From Datura wrightii (Eukaryota > Streptophyta > Magnoliopsida > Solanales > Solanaceae): 64,000 bases of DNA. How positions within the stretch are numbered: the first letter of the stretch is position 1; every line of letters begins with the position of its first letter. Where the stretch lies: contig JASDFA010000007.1 of NCBI GenBank assembly GCA_035772735.1, forward strand, positions 147,869,001 through 147,933,000. The letters are read 5' to 3'. Shown one piece after another: positions 60,076 to 64,000 of this stretch. Under the pieces are notes generated by a model. That model searched no databases. It worked only from the letters and a program-made list of their open reading frames with translations, and had not been told where the DNA came from. The translations under genes were made by a program, and so were the position numbers.

Positions 60076-63000
60076 CTAAGAGCCGGAGCTACAATCAATA
60101 AATGATAGTCGTTAACACATTTTTATTTAGGAAAAATACTATATATACAAGTTGGATATTATTTTATATATATATAAAATTAAATTCCCAATAACATTAG
60201 GTAAAATCCAGACGAGGAAACTGCATCCACTTTTAGTATGAGGGTTAGAATATGATTATAAATAAGAGAATATGAAAATCGGGAATTAGAATAAAAAGTT
60301 AGTAGGTAATTGAATATTGTTTAGTTTTTCTTATCAGTATTATTATTTTTCTTGTTCTATTATCTTATTTTGCGATTTTTATTATCATCTGTTGTTTTCT
60401 TTGCTTCAGTCATTGTTATTGTTAATATTCTCTCTCTATTATTTTCACCATGACTTTTTCACTATTATATTTCTCTTCAAATTAACCTATTTTGAATTAT
60501 TTTACTTGAGTCTTGAGCCGAGAATCTTTTAAAAATAGTCTTTCTGTCTTCATAGACAAAACCAGAATTTATAATTTATGGATTTTCATTCAATCTCAAA
60601 TAATTAAAAACATAAAAAAGAAACAAAGTAAAGGCTTACATGGTCACCAAGGAATAGCAAAACTTCTTCCTTCTAAATTATTGGACCAACAACACACTCC
60701 ATTAAGAAGTTCACAAGTCATATTTCTTAAAATTTTATAGGGGTTTTTCAATATCAACATAGAATTCGCGCAAAATTTATTAAGGTCCTAAAAACCCCTA
60801 TGTTATTTTCTATATTTTTTCCTGTCTGTCTTCACAAGATAGGAAATAAAGTTCGCGTACACACCATCTATTCTTATTAGACCCACTTATAAAATTTCAC
60901 AGAATATATTATTGTTTTTGTAAAAAAAGAAAAAAAAAACTAATTAATATTCAATTTCTCTAAACACATGAAAGAAAAAGGATATAATATAATTTTAGGT
61001 GCATGTACAACACACTAAGTAGTTGAGTGAAGCTGTAAAATAAGGTTGAGACGTTACCGTCATACGAATTAACAGTAACCGAAGAGTCTCATTGGTTTTG
61101 CATTGCAAGTAGCCCGGAAACGCCGCACACGGCAGCGGCAACACGCTGCATATTACTCACTAACTATTGTACACGGCATTCTGATATTTTTCTATACTTG
61201 TGGGCTCAAAATTCAACAGTTACTTATTTGCCTATGTTTTCTTTTAGATGTTACTTATGGTGTGTCACAAAGGTGAAATTTTAGGGTTAATTAGTCATGT
61301 TAGGACCATCATGCATCACTTTTTTTTTTCTTTTTTTCTCAAATATATACTCTCTCCGTTCATTTTTACTTATTCATTATACTAAAAATAGCGCAAAAAT
61401 TGATAGACTGAATCGATCCAAAAAATCGGAGAAAACTGACTTGGCATGTCATTTTTTTAAAAAAATTATTTTTAAAGAAAATCAATGAATTGTAGGTTTT
61501 TTTTCGTGCAAAAATGATGCAGCCCATCGGTTTTTTATTTTTTATTAAGGAAATTAAGGAATTCCCTCAGTTTCTGAAGTAAAAAATTGCAGTTGAAGCG
61601 TATAAATAAAAATCATAAAAATATTTCATCAAAAAGCATGTGTAGCCGAATTGTAGAATTATCTAATGTCATAGTAAATATCTGAGTTTGATTCCAAGTA
61701 GCTACATTATTTATTTATATTTCTGAAAGTTCAACCCAGTCAGTCAATTTTTTTAATCGGTTTTTATTTTATTAAAACCGACGGATTGGGTCGTCTGTCT
61801 CTCGATTTTAACCAACCTTATTCGTCAGTTTGTACAACCGAAGAAGGACAAACCGACAATATACAATCCGTTAGTTTGCCATCGATTTTTCTTAAAAAAC
61901 CAACTCAGTTCGTCGGTTTTGACCAATTTTTAGTAGTGAGATGTCCACTTTTACTTGTCCAATTTTAAGAATCAAGAAAAAATTTATCATTTATAGTTCC
62001 TAATTTATCCTTATCATTAACTATAGTCATTTTTTTGATACATTTCAAAATATTGAATTTATTATATTCAAAGGATGATATAACAAAATTGTTATATTTA
62101 TTGTTTCTTAATATGTGTGTCAAGTCAATACTAGACAAGTAAAAATGGACAAAAAAAGTATTAAATATTATAAGCTTAATAAAACAACCTCTCAAACTTA
62201 GTTTGCCAAAAATATTTATTTAGGGAGACGCTCATGATAAAGTGCTCCTATTAGACCCTTTTGGCTCAAATTTTTGAATTTTTCTTTTTGTGGGTGATCT
62301 CAAATATTCATTACGTAGATAAGTTAACCACTTAAAATATGTTATCTTCTTTAATTGTAAACATCATCCTCAATTGAAACGTTATACTTAAGATTTTATG
62401 GCTTATTGAGACCAATTCATATAATTAAAGAAATTGATATATTTTAAATAATTAATTTATCTACTTAGTAGCTATTTGAGAACACACATAAGAAAAATAT
62501 ATATAATTTAAGGGGTGGTTAGATGTATTAAGCCTAATACATCAACAACTAATGAAACACCTGATGGCTTGTTGAACAAATATTTAAAGAGTTATATATA
62601 ACTTACTGGTGGAATTGGTAAAGATAACTTACTGGTGAAAATGACATTATATATAATTGACAGCTCCAGCTGTAGACTGCCACTAAGAAGATCTTGATAA
62701 TATATATTATAATTACTGTAACAGATATTTTACAATTCTGAGTTATTTGGGATTAAAATAGTCCATTCTTAGTTTACATCATTACACTAAAAGCAAGTGA
62801 AAAAAATCATTTTATTTAGCTATACTATATTAAAAGTATACGAAAATTTAGAAATGTTTATTTATTTTTATATTTTAATAAAAAGTGCTTTTCTTTTTAA
62901 TACTTATATAAGTTAGATTAAATAGTATAAATTTAAATTAATTAAAATTCTAATGCAAATATTAGACATGTCTGCATGCTTAATCTATGCAGAGTGGGTG

Positions 63001-64000
63001 CTCTATTCACCAATACAGAATGTCCCTGCATAATTTTTTGAAAAACTTTTCATACAATCGATTTTTTTCCCAAATATTACTCTTAGCAATTTCTACGTTT
63101 GAAGCAAGGCAAACTGCAGTCAAAAATTTATTAAAACCATTAAATTCAGAATATGATAAAATAGCTCTTCGGAATCAAATAAAAAAATCAAAATATGAAA
63201 TCTTAAATTCTGTATCTCGATTACAATACTCAACATCTTGTAAGCACATATTCCAAGTCTTTAATGAAGTGAAAACACATCTGTTTTATTTTATGTTTAT
63301 TAGTTTAATTGACCACAAAATTTTAAAAAGATGGGTGTATTATGGATGATAATTTGCCTCATTAATTATATGATTTTGGATAATTTTTAATTATTATATT
63401 TTCTGTTAGAATTGAGCTAAATCTAAATATAAGTGTCAATATGAGCTTGTCTCACTCGACTGACTTAACCTAGCCCTTTATTTGATAGGGTTGCGCTAAG
63501 GCTTTTTGAGCCCATTTAAGATCGAGATTTATTAACCCAGCCCAAAAAAGTCCGCTAGTCATTGAAGCTTGATTGAGGATGAGCTGGGTTAGCCTATGGA
63601 TCAAATGAAAAAATTAATCAAAAAAATAAAAATTGAAAGAAAGTAAAAGAAAAAGCTAAAACTAACAAGAACATGAGCCTAAACTCAAAGTCTACTTACA
63701 ATATGACACGTAATGCACTTAGTATTTCTATTACTATTGGTAATCGTGTTCTCATCAAATATAGAAGTTGCATCACTTATTACTCTTAAAAATTGATTGC
63801 ACCGACTTTATCTACATTCAAACTGGTAAATTTGTTTTTTGTTAGATCAAATATTATTAGTTCTTAAAATTAACTTAGCTATTTCTTAATGTTTAACTAA
63901 CTAACATTACATGTAGATTGTAGATGCAGATGAAAATGAAGATATTTATAAGATACTCTTATCACAGTTCAAATGTGCTTGATTAAAATGATGTGTAGGT
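60076..64000. other. AT-rich intergenic region to the window end
   Basis: No gene I can defend. Noted: a GC-rich pocket at 61110-61165, a stretch at 61750-61920 with repeated ACCGAC/GTCGGTTT phrases, an inverted-type repeat fragment at 62215-62540, and a 120-codon open frame at 62987-63349 listed separately. At 63410-63600 the sequence AACCCAGCCC and GAGCTGGGTTAGCC resembles the fold-back repeat at 52265-52690. Confidence 0.45.
62987..63349 (+). CDS. Unrecognised 120-codon open frame
   Basis: A true ATG opens 120 codons in strongly AT-rich DNA, where a stop-free run this long is uncommon. The middle (FEARQTAVKNLLKPLNSEYD, then KIALRNQIKKSKYEIL) looks amphipathic and Lys-rich, while the ends are hydrophobic and low-complexity. 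I recognise no family, signal peptide or splice partner. It could be an exon of a gene continuing beyond the window, a fragment of a mobile element or chance. Confidence 0.2.
   Translation: MQSGCSIHQYRMSLHNFLKNFSYNRFFSQILLLAISTFEARQTAVKNLLKPLNSEYDKIALRNQIKKSKYEILNSVSRLQYSTSCKHIFQVFNEVKTHLFYFMFISLIDHKILKRWVYYG

Overview
The window is plant nuclear DNA, almost certainly from a Solanum species. It has AT-rich intergenic DNA, GT-AG introns, Solanaceae-type SINEs, Stowaway-like MITEs and a chromovirus. The gene order (CTR1 kinase, RPF2, PCF11-like, phytosulfokine precursor, cytosolic aldolase, trihelix factor) fits what I remember of the distal long arm of tomato chromosome 10, around SlCTR1. That placement comes from memory and was not checked by search.

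Layout. (1) 1-7273, + strand: 3' half of a CTR1-type Raf-like kinase. Ten exons cover the linker and the whole kinase domain; the N-terminal regulatory exons lie before base 1. Its introns hold an Au-like SINE, a 1-kb inverted-repeat element and a LINE remnant. (2) 8729-11864, - strand: complete six-exon RPF2 (Brix protein, 316 aa), convergent with CTR1; its largest intron carries a MITE with internal 65-bp tandem repeats. (3) 14434-20203: a Ty3/gypsy chromovirus lying on the - strand, with near-identical 500-bp LTRs, PBS and PPT. It is inactivated by at least nine in-frame stops and three frameshifts, and it landed in the end of a MITE. (4) 21442-29066, + strand: a PCF11-like pre-mRNA 3'-end processing factor (six exons, 1041 aa), with a possible alternative last exon at 29904. 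(5) 31609-32852, - strand: a three-exon, 94-aa phytosulfokine precursor that is easy to miss because its exons are 71-114 bp. (6) 37599-37679: tRNA-Leu(AAG), followed by a decayed TS-type SINE. (7) 40628-43179, + strand: complete cytosolic fructose-bisphosphate aldolase (three exons, 358 aa). (8) 47956-50784, - strand: a two-exon trihelix factor like PETAL LOSS/EDA31 that has the N-terminal trihelix but no visible second one. (9) 51-64 kb: gene-poor, AT-rich, MITE-studded DNA with no gene I can defend.

The genes are unrelated neighbours, not an operon. Their roles are ethylene signal repression (CTR1), 60S ribosome assembly (RPF2), mRNA 3' processing (PCF11), sulfated peptide signalling (PSK), glycolysis/gluconeogenesis (FBA) and transcription control (trihelix). 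I checked the exon joins by reading frame; all coding joins given here keep phase. I found no evidence for an undescribed system. The most useful observations are the hidden PSK gene, the methylation-like decay signature of the chromovirus, the possible alternative 3' exon of PCF11, and the trihelix gene lacking its second DNA-binding domain.
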